DNA of 64,000 nt from CAVVIO01 sp963748095. Lineage in GTDB: Bacteria; Bacteroidota; Bacteroidia; Bacteroidales; UBA10428. Made by a program: the position numbers and the translations under genes. Positions 56,220 through 64,000 of the stretch are shown here, in pieces (positions within the stretch are counted from its first letter, which is position 1; each line of letters starts with the position of its first letter). The notes beneath the pieces were generated by a model. The model had not been told where the DNA came from. It ran no database searches and saw nothing but the letters and a program-made list of their open reading frames with translations. Location: assembly GCA_963748095.1 (NCBI GenBank), contig CAVVIO010000023.1, positions 1 through 64,000 on the forward strand, in the 5' to 3' direction.

Positions 56220-57113
56220 CTAATCCATAAAATGACCACCGGGATAGGTATATCGTTTTACCCTGTAAGTGTTATTGTATTTATCCCAGATTACATTTCC
56301 AGTTCCTGATTTTTTCACAAATTCAAGTGTCTTTTTATATTCAGGTGTTCCTTTTCTAAGCCATGCTGGAAGTTCTTTATCATCTTTTAAATTAAATTTT
56401 TCACGGGTTGAATCAATGAGTTCTTCCAGTTCTTCCATGGGAGTTTTGATGCCAAAAAATTCCTTGGTTCTTATAGCAACTGTAACGGATAACGTCATTT
56501 CTTTCAACGATTTGGAAATTGCCTGCCCGACAAGATCCATTTTGGCTAACCGTTCGATCCTTTCTTTATATTTTTCCTGTTCATCCTTTGTAAAGATAAG
56601 GTCGAACATCTCTCCGTTGTATACCAGGCTTATGATTATAATATCGCGAAAATCGGGAATTTCATCACTGAATATTATCTGCCGTATCCGTTGACGCACT
56701 TCGATAATTTCCGTATTATCAATAATTGGGTATTTTCTTGTATGAAAGAACCATAGTACTTGTTGATTTTCTATTTTTAAGACACTTTTTCTTATTAGCG
56801 AAGTAATAAGGGCATCTTTTATAATATCGGCTTTGTTACGGATTTCTTTTAACCAATACGAGATTTTATGCTTTTCCCTGCTGTAATTGATATCGTTCAA
56901 CACCACATCGAGAATATAATCATTTGTTAGTTCAGGATTGTCAGGTATTACATTATCCAGATCGGTATCGATCCTGCGATGAAGAGCGAGATCCATCAGG
57001 ATGGCTCCGGCAAGTACCACATCCCATCTTCTGTCAACAAATGACAGTTGTTCTCCTTCTTCATCAAGTGTGAGCAGGTAAATTTCTTCCGGTATTGTTA
57101 AAAAGTGTTTCAT
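56220..57113 (-). CDS. GPP34 (GOLPH3-like) domain protein
   Basis: A 297-residue protein. Residues 1-210 match the GPP34 fold: LTIPEEIYLLTLDEEGEQLS, VVLAGAILMDLALHRRIDTD and SLIRKSVLKIENQQVLWF. In eukaryotes GOLPH3 binds phosphatidylinositol-4-phosphate at the Golgi; bacterial versions are of unknown function, possibly lipid or membrane binding. The C-terminal part (~225-297) looks like a short extra helical segment and a beta tail (GNVIWDKYNNTYRVKRYTYP). It lies 25 bp downstream of the STAS gene on the same strand and may belong to the partner-switching operon. Confidence 0.85.
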   Translation of the reverse strand: MKHFLTIPEEIYLLTLDEEGEQLSFVDRRWDVVLAGAILMDLALHRRIDTDLDNVIPDNPELTNDYILDVVLNDINYSREKHKISYWLKEIRNKADIIKDALITSLIRKSVLKIENQQVLWFFHTRKYPIIDNTEIIEVRQRIRQIIFSDEIPDFRDIIIISLVYNGEMFDLIFTKDEQEKYKERIERLAKMDLVGQAISKSLKEMTLSVTVAIRTKEFFGIKTPMEELEELIDSTREKFNLKDDKELPAWLRKGTPEYKKTLEFVKKSGTGNVIWDKYNNTYRVKRYTYPGGHFMD

Positions 57114-57138
57114 AACAGATATTGTAACTTTTTATGGA

Positions 57139-57468
57139 TTAAAAAAATCGAATAGCTTCTTCGGCAGTGTTATAAATATCGAAAAAAGAAGCAAAACCAG
57201 CTATATCAAATATTTGTTTGGTATCTTCAGTTAATCCGGATAATCTTAATTGTCCGTCATTATTTTTCAAGTGCTTCAAGGCCATAAGAAAAACCCTCAT
57301 GCCTGCACTGCTGATATAATTCATTTCACGGCAATCGATAATGATCTTTTTTTCCTTTTCCATCAGATTGATCATACGATCTTCCAGTTCCCTGTAGTTG
57401 GTCGTATCGAGCCGGCCATGAATTTCCAGGAGCATTACATCATCCTGTTTCTTTTCAACTATATTCAT
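57139..57468 (-). CDS. STAS-domain anti-sigma factor antagonist (RsbV-like)
   Basis: 109 residues forming a single STAS domain: LLEIHGRLDTTNYRELEDRM, then IIIDCREMNYISSAGMRVFL. Ser54 (second Ser of ISSAG) corresponds to the phosphorylated residue of SpoIIAA/RsbV proteins. Dephosphorylated, it would bind the kinase encoded just upstream and free its target. The gap to the RsbW-like gene is 16 bp. Confidence 0.92.
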   Translation of the reverse strand: MNIVEKKQDDVMLLEIHGRLDTTNYRELEDRMINLMEKEKKIIIDCREMNYISSAGMRVFLMALKHLKNNDGQLRLSGLTEDTKQIFDIAGFASFFDIYNTAEEAIRFF

Positions 57469-57484
57469 ATGAATAGATTTGGTG

Positions 57485-57901
57485 TTAATGAATAGATTTT
57501 TTTAAAATTAATATATTTTTATCATTTTTTCGCTGGTAGTAGATTTCATTCATTACTGATTTTACAATATGAATTCCTATACCCCCCAGATCCCTTTCTT
57601 CAAATGGCTTATTTAATTTGTTGTTTGTATCTGCGATAAGAGGATTAAAAGCCTTTCCCGGATCAGAAAATTCAATGGTTAATATATTTTTGTCATAAGA
57701 AAATAAAATATCAATAAAATAGTCCTGATCATCTTCGAATGCATAGTTAACAATATTTGAGAAAATCTCTTCCACCGAAAGTAATATTTTATACTGGTGT
57801 TGTTGTGGTATCTTCCACAACAGGAATAGATTTTCAATTTCTTCGTTCAAATTGAACAATTCCTCAATACTGTTTACTATTTTAACTTGTTTCTTTGTCA
57901 T
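57485..57901 (-). CDS. RsbW-like anti-sigma serine kinase
   Basis: 138 residues with a HATPase_c_2 fold. The N box LLSVEEIFSNIVNYAFED, G1 box EFSDPGKAFNPL and RDLGGIGIHIVKSVMNEIYY are clear. It would phosphorylate the STAS protein and hold a target in check. Its start lies inside the end of the phosphatase gene (20 bp overlap), so the two are translationally coupled. Confidence 0.92.
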   Translation of the reverse strand: MTKKQVKIVNSIEELFNLNEEIENLFLLWKIPQQHQYKILLSVEEIFSNIVNYAFEDDQDYFIDILFSYDKNILTIEFSDPGKAFNPLIADTNNKLNKPFEERDLGGIGIHIVKSVMNEIYYQRKNDKNILILKKSIH

Positions 57902-59813
57902 ATAAACCGCCTGTAAATCGTAACATTAAAAATGTAATATCATCTGATTGTTTGGCTTCCTGAACAAAATCTTCCAGGTTAATTTTCAATATATGAACAA
58001 TTTCATTAAGTTTTAAATGATTTTTATTTTTTATAGCCTTTAGCAGGCGTGTCTGGGTGAATTGCTCTTCATTCAGATTTCGTGCTTCGGTAACCCCGTC
58101 GGTATATAATAATAACGTATCATTTTTTTTCAGAAAGACTTTTTCTATCTGATAAATAGTGTCCGTCTTAATTCCAAAAGGCATATTTTTTGGCAACTTG
58201 TGAAATTCGAATGATTTTCCTCCGGTTGAAAATACGGGAGGATTATGACCCGCATCGGATATGTTCAATTCACCGGTAATTATATCAAGTGTGCCGCAAA
58301 TTGCTGTAACGAACATTGATTCTTCGTTGTTCAGAGCCAGGTGATTATTAATATTGAACATGATCTGGTCAAGAGGAATTTCCGTTAAGGCTTCTATTTT
58401 TAACAGAGTAATTGCACGAACCATGAACAGGGAAGCGGGCACCCCTTTACCCGAAACATCACCTATTATAAAAAACAACCGTTCTTTATCGAGGAAATAG
58501 TAATCGTAAAAATCTCCGGCCACTCCATTGGCTGCAGTCAGATTGGAGTATAGTTCAAACTCCTTGTGATCGGGGAAAGGCGGATTTTCATGAGGCAGCA
58601 TGTTAGCCTGTATATGATTGGCAATTTTCAATTCGTTATCCAAGCTGCGTTTATCTTCAAGTGTTTCCTTGAAATTCTTTATATATCTTTTCATGCGTAT
58701 CTGCATGGCCTGAAAAGATTTGGTAATCTGTGCCACTTCGTCTGTTGAGTGGGTAACCGGGAGAGGTGCATTATAATTACCTTTACGGATCAGCCGGCTG
58801 GCAGTTGAAAGTTCCACTAACGGGCGGGTTATTTTTCTTGATATCATCATAATGATAAACCAGATAATGGTAAATCCTAATAATCCGGAAAACAGGGTAA
58901 TAAAAAAGATGGTACGTAATTCTCTTATTGATTGTCTGATTGGAAAAGCTCTGGCCAGATACCACTGATTATTAAATACAGGTGCTATATAAATGCCTTC
59001 TTTTTTATTGTATGAGGTTGGCGGAAAATATTTTTCGTTAGCGGTAATTGCCGGTTTACAATTTATCGTGAGTTTTGGTTTCAGTGAATCCGTTAAATGA
59101 AAAACTGCCCGATCGATTATTGCATTGCTGTCCGGACTGACCAGTAAATTCCCTTTATCCGAAAGGATAAAACTATATCCTGATGATTGACTTTTTTGCC
59201 GTTTTATCAATTTATAAAGCCAGTCGAGTTCTATGTCTACAGAGACGACACCATTGAAGGTTTTGTGACCATTGTCTATTTTATAAATTGGAACAATATA
59301 GGTGCAGGTAATTATTTTTTTTACTGCATCGGGATGAGGCTCTGTTAAAAACGGTTTCCCGGTTTCCCGGCTTGAATTATACCATTTCTGATGAAAGTAA
59401 TCTGAATTGCCGGCAAATACAAATTTATTCCTGCTGTTCCCATTGAAATATATGTATGAGGAATAAAATAATGAATCTTTGGAATTGGAGTAAGGTTCAT
59501 AATAAACGCCGCATCCGGTAATATGAACATTACTGTTCATAAGTGTTTGCTGAATTTTTTGCAGTTCGGATAAATTACAGTTGGATTTTATTAATAAAGC
59601 CGAATTTTCCGTAGCAATAAAAACTGGTTTGAGTACAGAACGTATCTGCCAGACTGTATTTTCGACATCGAGTCGGATATTACTTTTTGTTTGTTCAAGT
59701 AAAACTCTTTTTGATACCTGGTAGTAATAAAAGGAAACCACCAAATAAATAACAGACACTCCAGCGAGTAATGAAAAAGTTAACCTGTATGATATTCTGT
59801 TCAGTTTTGTCAT
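57882..59813 (-). CDS. SpoIIE/RsbU-type PP2C phosphatase with sensor domain
   Basis: A 643-residue membrane sensor phosphatase. Two membrane helices (~10-30 and ~308-332) enclose a periplasmic dCACHE-like sensor (TCTYIVPIYKIDNGHKTFNG, then VVSVDIELDWLYKLIKRQKS). A HAMP domain (ITRPLVELSTASRLIRKGNY), a short coiled coil and a PP2C SpoIIE domain follow (GVAGDFYDYYFLDKERLFFI, IGDVSGKGVPASLFMVRA, LLLYTDGVTEARN) with the metal-binding Asp residues. A periplasmic signal would control dephosphorylation of the STAS protein. First gene of the module. Confidence 0.93.
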   Translation of the reverse strand: MTKLNRISYRLTFSLLAGVSVIYLVVSFYYYQVSKRVLLEQTKSNIRLDVENTVWQIRSVLKPVFIATENSALLIKSNCNLSELQKIQQTLMNSNVHITGCGVYYEPYSNSKDSLFYSSYIYFNGNSRNKFVFAGNSDYFHQKWYNSSRETGKPFLTEPHPDAVKKIITCTYIVPIYKIDNGHKTFNGVVSVDIELDWLYKLIKRQKSQSSGYSFILSDKGNLLVSPDSNAIIDRAVFHLTDSLKPKLTINCKPAITANEKYFPPTSYNKKEGIYIAPVFNNQWYLARAFPIRQSIRELRTIFFITLFSGLLGFTIIWFIIMMISRKITRPLVELSTASRLIRKGNYNAPLPVTHSTDEVAQITKSFQAMQIRMKRYIKNFKETLEDKRSLDNELKIANHIQANMLPHENPPFPDHKEFELYSNLTAANGVAGDFYDYYFLDKERLFFIIGDVSGKGVPASLFMVRAITLLKIEALTEIPLDQIMFNINNHLALNNEESMFVTAICGTLDIITGELNISDAGHNPPVFSTGGKSFEFHKLPKNMPFGIKTDTIYQIEKVFLKKNDTLLLYTDGVTEARNLNEEQFTQTRLLKAIKNKNHLKLNEIVHILKINLEDFVQEAKQSDDITFLMLRFTGGLYDKETS

Positions 59814-60079
59814 TTTATCAGAATCATACCTTAAATATACTAATTATGAATACGAATTTCAATGCAATCATAATATATTACCTTATGATATTAAACCGTT
59901 AAAAGTCCAACTGATTACCGGATAAAATTTGATTTTGTTAAAATCCTAATAATAAGATTATTGTTAATTAACAGATGACTTTTTATTCGGATTTTCGTCA
60001 TAATTATAATAATAATGTATAGTTTTAACTTTTAATCCCAGTTTATTTACCAGAGTGTTTTAATATTAATGTTATACTT

Positions 60080-60709
60080 ATGTCGATCGAAAAAGTTAAT
60101 GTAGCCAGTAGAAATTTTCAGGATCTGACTACCATGTTGATAAACTGGCTGGTTGGAATCGGTTGTCTGGGTTTCTACAACAAATTAAATCAACTGGATC
60201 ATATTTCATTGCAAAAGTGGGATTGGGCTGTGTTTTTTCTTTTACTCGGAATATCTTTCTTTTCAGGAGGGATAGCTCATTATATATCAGAGAAATGGGA
60301 TACTTTATTTCATATGGTAACCTGGGTAATTACAAATACTGCCATTCTTTTTGCCGAATTGGGCTCGATTATTATCGTTAAGTCAGTATTCCTGAAGAAT
60401 TTTTTTATTGTAAGCGTAATTATTCAGTTTCTTTTAGTGACCTATCTGGTTTTCAGGCAGAAGAAATTTTCCATTGTTTTGATCAATTCATTGATAGGTT
60501 TTCTTTTTCTTTCTTTTTCCATACATTTTTCTTATTACCTGCATAGTGGATTCGCCGCTAACGGGCTAATAGCAGGAGGGATTATTTTATTGGTGGTTCC
60601 TTTTGGTATTTTTCTGAAAAAAGTCTCTTTTGTCAGGTGGCTTAATTACGTCGATTTTAGTCACTTGCTAATGCTTGGATGTCTGTACCTCATATATCTG
60701 GGATGCTAA
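60080..60709 (+). CDS. Seven-helix membrane protein (DUF6962-like)
   Basis: 209 residues with about seven hydrophobic helices. Polar residues within helices are conserved-looking: SFFSGGIAHYI, KWDTLFHMVTW and NYVDFSHLLML. This S-H, D-H, D-H arrangement recalls the CREST superfamily (alkaline ceramidases, PAQR/hemolysin III), where such residues bind zinc. That link is inference from pattern only. No operon partner is evident. Confidence 0.65.
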   Translation: MSIEKVNVASRNFQDLTTMLINWLVGIGCLGFYNKLNQLDHISLQKWDWAVFFLLLGISFFSGGIAHYISEKWDTLFHMVTWVITNTAILFAELGSIIIVKSVFLKNFFIVSVIIQFLLVTYLVFRQKKFSIVLINSLIGFLFLSFSIHFSYYLHSGFAANGLIAGGIILLVVPFGIFLKKVSFVRWLNYVDFSHLLMLGCLYLIYLGC

Positions 60710-60881
60710 TGCTGGTAAATTAAATTTCAATCAGCTTTAAAATTTCCTTTTGATAAAATACACTTATATTATTTTGTGACCTTGGGTCAATTATTAATGG
60801 AATGTTGGAATATTGGAGTAGCCGGTAAATATTCAAGTCCACCATCACATTTCCATAATCTTCAGCCTTAGATCGAATAAT

Positions 60882-61454
60882 TTATAATGCCGATACCAGT
60901 TGTTCAATTATCTTCGGGTAATGTTTATACTCCAGCTTATGAATTTTTGATGCAAGCGTTTCAGGCGTGTCTGTAGGATCAATTGTACATTTTGCCTGGA
61001 AGATTATATTTCCTTCATCGTAACGTTCATTAACATAATGGATAGTAATACCCGATTCTTTTTCTCCGTTTGCAATTACAGCTTCATGTACTTTCATTCC
61101 ATACATTCCTTTTCCCCCGTAATCTGGCAACAATGCAGGATGAATATTTATAATCCTATTAGGGTACTGCCGGATTAAATTATTAGGCACCAACCATAAA
61201 AATCCTGCCAGTACCAAGAAATTGACTTCACTCCTCTTCAAATATTCCACTACCCGGTTCGAATTATAAAATTCCTCACGGGTGAATGTAAAATACCTGA
61301 TATTGAACTCCTTCGCTCTTTCCAACACATACGCATCTTTCCGGTTCGAAAGAATGCATTCAATATTAATAAATGTATTTTTTTTGAAATATTCAATAAT
61401 GTTTTGGACATTTGTACCCGAACCCGAGGCAAAAAGGGCTAAATTATTCATCAT
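60882..61454 (-). CDS. purN: Phosphoribosylglycinamide formyltransferase
   Basis: A ~190-residue enzyme of purine synthesis that transfers a formyl group from 10-formyl-THF to GAR. The start ATG 61454 gives MMNNLALFASGSGTNVQNI, with the phosphate-binding SGSGTN loop. The active-site block RIINIHPALLPDYGGKGMYG has the catalytic Asn and His, and HYVNERYDEGNIIFQ has the third catalytic residue Asp. TTG 61457 is also in frame. It is divergent to acpP-fabF-rnc, a gene order conserved in Bacteroidota. Confidence 0.95.
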   Translation of the reverse strand: MMNNLALFASGSGTNVQNIIEYFKKNTFINIECILSNRKDAYVLERAKEFNIRYFTFTREEFYNSNRVVEYLKRSEVNFLVLAGFLWLVPNNLIRQYPNRIINIHPALLPDYGGKGMYGMKVHEAVIANGEKESGITIHYVNERYDEGNIIFQAKCTIDPTDTPETLASKIHKLEYKHYPKIIEQLVSAL

Positions 61455-61553
61455 CAAAAAAATGAGGTATTATATTAAGAAAAAAATGTTTAATTTTAAT
61501 CAAAGAAAAGTATAAAAAAGTTTATATTTAGCATAAAGAAATAAAAATTTTTA

Positions 61554-61584
61554 TTTGATTTTATTTTAGAATTGCATTTCTTTG
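61554..61584 (+). promoter_or_regulatory. Promoter of acpP (-33/-7)
   Basis: TTTG at 61554-61557, exactly 19 bases, then TTTCTTTG at 61577-61584, one mismatch to TAnnTTTG. Transcription would start near 61590, about 40 nt before the acpP ATG. Confidence 0.65.
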
Positions 61585-61632
61585 CACAGTTATTTTTTTA
61601 ACCATTTTATTTATTCATTAAAACTTTTAATT

Positions 61633-61869
61633 ATGTCTGATATTGCATCTAGAGTAAAAGCTATTATCGTTGATAAGCTAGGAGTAGATGAAAATGAAGT
61701 AACACCTGAAGCTAGTTTTACTAACGATTTAGGTGCAGATTCACTGGATACAGTTGAATTAATCATGGAATTTGAAAAAGAATTCAATATTGGAATTCCT
61801 GATGATCAAGCAGAGAACATTTCAACAGTAGGCGACGCTATCAAGTACATTGAGGAAAACGTAAAGTAA
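61633..61869 (+). CDS. acpP: Acyl carrier protein
   Basis: 78 residues; the acyl carrier of fatty-acid synthesis. The phosphopantetheine attachment motif is GADSLDTVELIMEFE with Ser37. The start is ATG 61633 (MSDIASRVKAIIVDKLGV); the upstream in-frame ATG at 61582 lies within the promoter region. fabF follows after 28 bp. Confidence 0.97.
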   Translation: MSDIASRVKAIIVDKLGVDENEVTPEASFTNDLGADSLDTVELIMEFEKEFNIGIPDDQAENISTVGDAIKYIEENVK

Positions 61870-61897
61870 GAATCACTTTTCAGAAATTTCGGAATTT

Positions 61898-63148
61898 ATG
61901 GAGTTAAAACGAGTTGTAGTCACAGGCATTGGGGCTCTGACCCCGATTGGGAAAAATGTTACCGAATTTTGGGAAAACCTGATCAATGGTGTCAGTGGTT
62001 CCGATATGATCACTCGTTTTGATACCACAAATTTCAAAACAAAGTTCGCTTGCGAAATAAAAAACTATGATCCCAATGATTACTTCGACCGGAAAGAGAT
62101 CAGAAAAATAGATATATATGCCCAGTTTGCTTTGATTGCGGCCGATGAGGCAGTAAAAGATGCAGAATTTGACATGGAATCTATTGATCACGATCGGGCC
62201 GGGGTGATCTTTGGTTCGGGAATTGGTGGGATAACCACCTTTATGGACGAGTTGAGGGGATTTTATGAGGGGAATCGTATTCCCCGATTTAGCCCGTTTT
62301 TTATACCAAAAATGATATCGGATATTGCCGCTGGTCGTATTTCGATGCGGTATAATTTCAGAGGCCCGAACTATGCAACTGTGGCAGCCTGCGCCACTTC
62401 CACCAATGCAATTATTGATGCGTACAATTATATCCGACTTGGGAAAGCAGATATATTTATTTCCGGAGGATCTGAGGCTACTATTAATGAAGCCGGGATG
62501 GGAGGATTTAATGCATTGCAGGCTTTATCAACCAATAATGAAGAATATAAATCTGCTTCGCGGCCGTTCGATAAAACACGCGATGGTTTTGTAATGGGCG
62601 AAGGAGCCGGTGTGCTTATTCTCGAAGAATTGGAGCATGCCCTAAAAAGAGGAGCTAAGATTTATGCCGAATTGATTGGTGGGGGTATGTCGGCAGATGC
62701 TTATCATCTAACTGCTCCGCATCCGGAAGGATTGGGGGCCGTGAATGTTATGAAAAATGTGCTGGATGATGCTCATTTAAAACCCGAAGATATAGATTAT
62801 GTGAATGTGCATGGTACAGCTACTCCTTTGGGTGATGTTTCCGAATCATTAGCCATTAAAAAAGTTTTTGGCGATCATGTATATAAAATGAACATAAGTT
62901 CGACCAAATCTATGACAGGACACCTTTTGGGCGCAGCAGGGGCTGTTGAGGCAATTGCTTGTATCTTGTCAACTAAATACGATATTGTTCCTCCGACAAT
63001 CAATTTTTCAGTTCCGGATCCTGATATTGATCCTAACCTGAATTTAACTTTGAATAAATCGCAAAAGCGTACGGTAAATGCTGCTTTAAGCAATACATTC
63101 GGCTTTGGCGGCCATAACAGTTCTGTTATTTTTGTCAAGTATTCATAA
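61898..63148 (+). CDS. fabF: Beta-ketoacyl-ACP synthase II
   Basis: A 416-residue condensing enzyme for fatty-acid elongation. The Cys-His-His triad is complete: Cys165 in VAACATSTNAI, His305 in NVHGTATPLGD and His342 in KSMTGHLLGAAGA. The C-terminal SNTFGFGGHNSSVIF is the family end motif. It lies between acpP and rnc in a likely operon. Confidence 0.97.
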   Translation: MELKRVVVTGIGALTPIGKNVTEFWENLINGVSGSDMITRFDTTNFKTKFACEIKNYDPNDYFDRKEIRKIDIYAQFALIAADEAVKDAEFDMESIDHDRAGVIFGSGIGGITTFMDELRGFYEGNRIPRFSPFFIPKMISDIAAGRISMRYNFRGPNYATVAACATSTNAIIDAYNYIRLGKADIFISGGSEATINEAGMGGFNALQALSTNNEEYKSASRPFDKTRDGFVMGEGAGVLILEELEHALKRGAKIYAELIGGGMSADAYHLTAPHPEGLGAVNVMKNVLDDAHLKPEDIDYVNVHGTATPLGDVSESLAIKKVFGDHVYKMNISSTKSMTGHLLGAAGAVEAIACILSTKYDIVPPTINFSVPDPDIDPNLNLTLNKSQKRTVNAALSNTFGFGGHNSSVIFVKYS

Positions 63149-63152
63149 AATT

Positions 63153-63881
63153 GTGCCAAAACCAACAAGGTATTTAACAACTAAAAATTCGTTATTACCT
63201 GATAAAAAATTTCTCAGGCTTCTAAAAAATATTATTGGGTACAAACCGATGAAAAAGGAAATCTATCGATTGGCCTTTATTCATAAATCGGGATCATACC
63301 TTGTCTCCAAAAAAATTCCCATCAACAATGAACGGCTCGAATTTCTGGGAGATTCTATTCTGGATGCTATCATTGCCGAACATCTTTTTCATAATTACCC
63401 GCTTGAGGATGAGGGATTTCTTACCCAGATGAGATCAAAAATTGTTAACAGGGATAACCTGAATTTTCTTGCTATCAAACTGGGAATTAGTAACCTTGTG
63501 GTTGCCAGGATAACTAATGATAACCATAAATCGATATATGGAGACGCGCTCGAAGCACTGATAGGTGCAATTTACCTAGATAAGGGATTTAAGAAGACCA
63601 GGAAGATTGTTATTGAAAGGATTATAAATAATCATGTAAATCTGACCAAATTACAGGAAACGGAAGTAGATTTTAAAAGCAGGATTATTGAGTGGGGACA
63701 AAAAAACCGGAAAGAAGTAAACTTTTCTTCTTTTGAAGAACCTAACGAGGAAGATAAAACACCTTTATTTGTTTCCCATTTATTGATTGTCGACGAAATA
63801 GCAGGCAGGGGAATTGGCAGTTCGAAAAAGGAAGCGGAGCAAAATGCAGCTCGTCAGGCAATTGATAAGTTAGTGTTATAA
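63153..63881 (+). CDS. rnc: Ribonuclease III
   Basis: A ~242-residue double-strand-specific RNase that processes rRNA and other RNAs. The signature ERLEFLGDSILDAI carries the metal-binding Glu and Asp; a second acidic cluster lies in YGDALEALIGAIYLDKGF. A C-terminal dsRNA-binding domain ends GSSKKEAEQNAARQAI. I choose GTG 63153 (first residues VPKPTRYLTTKNSLL), four bases after the fabF stop; the open frame reaches back into fabF, but that stretch is not family-like. Confidence 0.95.
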   Translation: MPKPTRYLTTKNSLLPDKKFLRLLKNIIGYKPMKKEIYRLAFIHKSGSYLVSKKIPINNERLEFLGDSILDAIIAEHLFHNYPLEDEGFLTQMRSKIVNRDNLNFLAIKLGISNLVVARITNDNHKSIYGDALEALIGAIYLDKGFKKTRKIVIERIINNHVNLTKLQETEVDFKSRIIEWGQKNRKEVNFSSFEEPNEEDKTPLFVSHLLIVDEIAGRGIGSSKKEAEQNAARQAIDKLVL

Positions 63882-63955
63882 CTGGAATTAAAAATATAAT
63901 TATTACATTGCCATTATTAACAATTCCCGATAGATATTGATATAATTGATTGCTT

Positions 63956-64000
63956 GTGAAAAAGAAAGCCCATAAATTATCCTTTTCTCCTGATTTTGAT
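63956..64000 (+). CDS. Start of a further gene (possible IPExxxVDY protein), partial
   Basis: A GTG at 63956 opens the frame KKKAHKLSFSPDFD to the window end. In Bacteroidota, rnc is often followed by an IPExxxVDY-family gene and pyk, and this N-terminus is compatible with the former. Only 15 codons are visible, so this is tentative. Confidence 0.4.
   Translation, partial: MKKKAHKLSFSPDFD

Noticed and set aside
25811..64000. A large horizontally acquired island in a planctomycete
   Set aside because: The right side holds core genes of another phylum (leuS, acpP, fabF, rnc, purN, tRNA) with native promoters, so it is a separate chromosome and not an island.

Overview
The window is two unrelated bacterial genomes joined at about position 25,808. 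The left 25.8 kb is G+C-rich and planctomycete-like (Pirellulales-type): it has a DUF1501 protein, a formylglycine-type sulfatase and two surface proteins that start with the LEPR/LESR-LLA type N-terminal motif. The right 38.2 kb is A+T-rich and typical of Bacteroidota (Bacteroidales/Marinilabiliales-like): SusC/SusD, ECF sigma/FecR, -7 boxes of the TAnnTTTG kind, and the conserved purN-acpP-fabF-rnc block. A gene is cut off on each side of the join, so I read it as an assembly chimera and not a transfer event.

Planctomycete part: a multipass membrane protein (minus strand), carB, a zeta-toxin-like kinase with a small partner, DUF1501, an ELWxSDGT-repeat surface protein with DUF4214 domains, a sulfatase, and a lysR-gltB-gltD run on the minus strand (glutamate synthase with a LysR regulator directly in front). 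Last comes a giant SBBP-repeat/cadherin-like surface protein that is truncated by the join. carB, gltB, gltD and the cadherin-like repeats are full of single-base indels although every piece of protein is well conserved. The lineage-specific genes between them are almost clean, so the damage looks like consensus error and not decay.

Bacteroidota part: a truncated helical protein; a DarT-DarG DNA ADP-ribosylation toxin-antitoxin pair; two lipoproteins, one with two rhodanese domains, converging on a sulfur-uptake operon (two YeeE/YedE half-transporters plus two rhodanese-like envelope proteins, most rhodanese modules having Ser in place of the catalytic Cys); a DUF3667 protein; a type-B carboxylesterase lipoprotein; and a xylan utilisation locus (GH67 alpha-glucuronidase, GH43, ECF sigma, FecR, SusC, SusD, GH8). 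In that locus SusC/D would import xylo-oligosaccharides, GH67/GH43/GH8 would trim side chains and chain ends, and the sigma/FecR pair would sense substrate through the STN domain of SusC.

Then follows a striking array of four tandem ~445 bp units. Each carries a four-helix-bundle (23S rRNA IVP-like) gene and a terminator-like hairpin, and the array abuts the 3' end of tRNA-Arg(CCG). The rest is housekeeping or signalling: leuS, an M23 peptidase, a GPP34-domain protein, an RsbV/RsbW/RsbU-like partner-switching module, a DUF6962-like membrane protein, purN, acpP, fabF, rnc and the first codons of a further gene. Several short repeats (a three-copy ~165 bp intergenic repeat, a two-copy REP-like hairpin, perfect palindromes) are scattered through the Bacteroidota part.
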